Below, piece by piece: positions 61,001 through 64,000 of a stretch of 64,000 nt of DNA. Every line of letters starts with the position of its first letter. Position 1 is the first letter of the stretch. A program made the position numbers and the translations under genes. Origin of the DNA: Cycas panzhihuaensis (Eukaryota > Cycadophyta). The notes under the pieces are model-generated. The model worked only from the letters and a program-made list of their open reading frames with translations. It did no database searches and was not told where the DNA came from. The stretch spans positions 221,099,741 to 221,163,740 of the forward strand of contig CM041465.1 of the NCBI GenBank assembly GCA_023213395.1, in the 5' to 3' direction.

Positions 61001-61339
61001 TTTTGGGATTGAGTGGGTGATTTCTAGAACTATTAAAGAGCAGGTCCTTGTATGGAAAATTCATTTTAAATGTAGGACTTTGAGGCACCTATGGTAAATA
61101 TCTTTACCCATGATGATGTGGAATCTATGGAAGGAAAGGAACAAGAGGATATTTGAAGATAAACATATGGATATAAGAAAACTCTTCAGTATAACCCATG
61201 CTATGATGGGAGAAATAGTTGGGGTTAAAGATGAGAAGCTCATCACAGACTTGAAGGAGACCATCTTAAAAAGATGGGGGATCAGGTAACCCAATCTATG
61301 CTTACGGTAGAAATGGAATTGCAAATGGGTTCCTCCTCC

Positions 61340-61760
61340 TAAGAATTAGGTTAAAGTGAATTTTGATGGGGTAACTAAAGGCAACCTAGGAGAGGCAAGG
61401 GGGGGGGGGGTTACAAAAATTCTAAAGGGGAAATTGAGTGGGCTTTCATTGAATATTATGGCTACCAGACAAATCATAGAGTGGAGCTAGTAACTATGCG
61501 GAGGGTGATGGAAATTATCTCTAAGAAAGATTGTTAAAGAGTGATCCTAGAGGGGGACTCACTAAATATGATAAAGATGGTCAGAGAAGAATTAGATCCA
61601 GAGTGTAAAGCTACCATTATGATTAGAGATATTTAAGAGATCATAAAGGACAAAGAGAACTTCTAGGTATGTCATACCTATATAGAGGGAAACATGGTGG
61701 ATTATAAATTGAAAAATTAGGGAGTATACCATAAAAGAGATGGGGCTTGGGATAAGGAAG
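61340..61760 (+). pseudogene. LINE 2 C-terminal RNase H (RVT_3-like)
   Basis: Begins VKVNFDGVTKGNLGEARG, where relatives have VNFDGAxKGNPGxAG. A run of nine G (about 61401-61409) probably shifts the frame. It continues YGYQTNHRVELV, VILEGDSLNMIKMV and CHTYIEGNMVDYKLKN, parallel to LINE 1 (GHQTNHKAK, VIVEGDSLNVIRSL, HTYREGNVAADWLAN). It is broken by stops. Confidence 0.82.
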
Positions 61761-61996
61761 TACCAAAATAGATTATGGACCTGGTTAAGGAGGATAGGGT
61801 AGCCTTCTCCTAGGTAGGTTCTTAAGCTAACCATAGGGCTTGTCATGGGAGGGGTTATTGGGATGGTAGGATAGAGGTTATCTAGGTCGTGGGCTTGTCA
61901 TGATAGTTCTTAATGGCTGTCTGGTAGATCATGTAATAGGGTCAGGGCCGTACATAAAATCCCTTCTTAATTTAACCAAAAAAAAAAAAAAAAAAA

Positions 61997-62760
61997 TCCC
62001 TTATCCTTCTATTACCCCTCTACATATAACACCCCTTGGCCTTTCAACTAAACTAAACCACCTTTACTTTCTTAACCATTATATTCTATATACTTAATCC
62101 CTTAATCTCATCCCAAACATATATTATCCTTATCCCTTACTTTCTTCACTTAAATTATCACTTCTTAAACATCCATCTTATAGGCCTCCACTCCTTAATT
62201 TACCTTATAGTCCTTATCCCTCTATATTATCACCTAACTTTTAAATTTTTATATTTCTCCCTATCATCATTCTCAACTATATAAACCAATTATCATACCC
62301 CTTTATCTCTTAATTTTCTCTTACAAAGTCTCCATATCTCTTGTTACTTAATTCCTTACAAAGGTTAACCTACTGCCCTTATTCTTTATCTCCCTCTTGC
62401 CCTTTTATAACACCTCTTACTAAATGCTCTCTAATTCTTTATTTATTTCCAATTCAACCTAATAAATTGTTTCCCCATATAGAACAACCTAATGGAGTCC
62501 AAACCCCCATTCCTTCTACTTATTCTATTAGCTACATATATAGATTATTATCAATATCTTACATAGTCCACAATAACCCTATTTTCCCTTAAAGTTCCTA
62601 CCTTTATTACATTCCTACATAGAACCTCAACTATATATTCCATTATATTCTGACTAATTAATGCAATTCCTAAATTCTATATACCACTCCTATGTGCCCC
62701 CATTTTATCTAATTCTTCATTTAATATCATACTCCTATTCCTTGTTCATTTCTAAACCAT
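61997..62760. other. G-depleted, pyrimidine-rich tract right of LINE 2
   Basis: No gene. The plus strand has very few G (about 3 in 62101-62220) and many CCTT/CCCTTA words. It is the continuation of 55500-55745, so LINE 2 was inserted into the middle of this tract. Confidence 0.65.
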
Positions 62761-63759
62761 ATTGATACATGAGATCCATATTTTTACCCCTATTCCTACC
62801 TATTTCTAGGGAAGAATTCTTATTACTATAATATAGAAGTAAGATACATGATCTTGAGTAATCTAAAACCTTAACAGATAGGTTCCAAGTACTAATAAAA
62901 TAGATTAGTGTTCCCTGAAAAGATTTTAAGAACAAGAATATTGAATGTTCCATAGTCAAGGGTACTCCATTAAATAAATAGGTTTCAAGAAACACATACG
63001 TTTTATATTATGAATTGACTTATTAGATTGATTAAATAGAGTTTATATTAGACGGGTCAATATATGAAAAGTTATACCTTTCGGGAAAGGTCTTCAGGCT
63101 ATTATAAATATCAACAATTATAATAAATTGATCATAGCTTTATTTCTCAATTAATATATTCAATTCATTTATTTCTATATTATTTATTCTCTAAACTTTA
63201 ATAATTAGTATTAAAGTGAGTATGATCATATGAAGCTAAGCATAAATTTACCATCTGACTAAGAGATCAATCAAAACTAACTAGATCATTCACATACTTA
63301 CTAGTGATAAGAAGGGTAATTGAGAAAACTCCATAGTGCATCTACGAAGCATAAATTTATAGAGTGTAGGAAGTTCCATCATAGGTGGACTTTTATAGAA
63401 GATAAGAGTTTTGGAAGACATACTATAATCTATCAATATTTGTTCTTATAAAGATAATATATGATAAGTATCTTATTATCTTTCATCATAGTAGTATTAA
63501 AGGTAGAGGTGTCTATCATACTTAGAGTAGGATATAAAGTTGTAGGCTTATCTCTATTCATGTGGGATTATAAATTTGAATTAACTAAGCCATTTATTTG
63601 ACATTTAGACCATTTAATTTTGTAGAAGTGGATGCTAGATTATCATAGATTACCATATTGGGCCATCTCAAATCACTAAGAGATTGACATGCCAGATCAT
63701 CATATTATAAGTTAGAATTTTAGAAGGTGTTGAATAAACAAGCATGGGTAATAGATCAT
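62761..63759. other. AT-rich sequence with no recognisable feature
   Basis: The open frame 62735-62995 on the minus strand has no recognisable motif, and I do not call it a gene. No LTR edge was found before 63760. Confidence 0.5.
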
Positions 63760-64000
63760 TGTTAGGGTTAATGTTCCTTACCTAACTCCCACCTTAGAAA
63801 CATGTGAGTGCACACATATTCATAGTAAGTTAAGGTAAGATTATTTTATTGTGCATTACCATTATTTTATATTATTTTAAATTTAGAGGTTGAGGAGGTT
63901 TTCCTCCTTCCTCCCAAGTATATATTTTATAGGGTTCTAAACCCTGGTGTTCTTCAACACTACCATCTACTCAGGAATCTCATATACTCTCTTCAAAATG
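63760..64000 (+). repeat. LTR of the gag-only family, copy 3, cut by the window end
   Basis: Starts TGTTAGGGTTAATGTTCCTT and matches 6751-7000 closely (ATATTTTATAGGGTTCTAAACC, GGTGTTCTTCAACAC in part). No polypurine tract precedes it, so this is either a 5' LTR or a solo LTR. The right end is outside the window. Confidence 0.72.

Larger units (their letters stand above)
55746..61996 (+). mobile_element. LINE (plant L1 type) 2, near full length, plus strand
   Basis: A 6.25-kb insertion with ORF1 and ORF2, a 19-nt poly(A) tail (61978-61996) and a target duplication of about 14 bp (CCCCTTATCCTTTA at 55732, TCCCTTATCCTTCTA at 61997, nearly identical). It belongs to the same family as LINE 1: the 3' ends (CCCTTC...TTTAACC before the poly(A)) and the domain order match. 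Both ORFs are broken by many stops and several shifts. Confidence 0.92.

Overview
The window reads as nuclear DNA of a flowering plant, from a repeat-rich, gene-poor, probably heterochromatic region. The evidence is the set of plant-type retroelements: a Ty3/gypsy chromovirus with a chromodomain, Ty1/copia elements with primer-binding sites of the TGGTATCAGAGC type, and plant L1-type LINEs with a C-terminal RNase H domain. I found no intact host gene, rRNA, tRNA or CRISPR array. Species cannot be read from the sequence. Nearly every recognisable coding region is a broken retroelement, and the long open frames over the dinucleotide arrays are artefacts of (TA)n/(TG)n.

Layout. 1-7093: a gag-only LTR element, present as its 3' coding part and 3' LTR, interrupted by a Ty3/gypsy chromovirus (193-6597, target duplication TGATG). 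7094-8693: AT-rich sequence without a gene. 8694-19147: about 9.6 kb of compound (TA)n, (TG/CA)n and (TATG/TACA)n in two blocks. They are separated by a 700-bp unique island and contain a tandemly duplicated ~2.0-kb unit and a 115-bp sequence present twice directly and once inverted. 19148-21860: a minus-strand gypsy gag remnant and its presumed LTR. 21860-25980: a decayed Ty1/copia element whose reverse transcriptase is split at its catalytic YVDD motif by a (TA)57 tract. 26021-26990: a second minus-strand gypsy gag and LTR edge. 27547-32062: a minus-strand LINE (ORF2 only).

32160-55302 is a nested pile of one LTR family that seems to lack pol. Copy A (plus strand) is interrupted by copy B (minus strand, 33353-37952). 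Copy C (minus strand, 39507-55302, target duplication TTAAT) is interrupted by a 9.1-kb Ty1/copia element (40554-49687, target duplication TTTAT) and by a 2.1-kb (TA)n array. The copia element itself carries a gag-only insertion (LTR at 43580-43912). 55746-61996 is a near full-length plus-strand LINE with poly(A) and target duplication, set in a G-depleted tract. The window ends in a third LTR of the gag-only family (63760-64000).

The genes do not form a pathway. They are layers of insertion, decayed mostly by C-to-T/G-to-A changes that turned Gln, Arg and Trp codons into stops. The best leads are the microsatellite grown inside a YVDD motif, the inverted-repeat-bounded microsatellite with its ~2-kb duplication, the gag-only family, and two independent insertions at nearly the same internal site of copies A and C. 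I do not see a convincing undescribed functional system.
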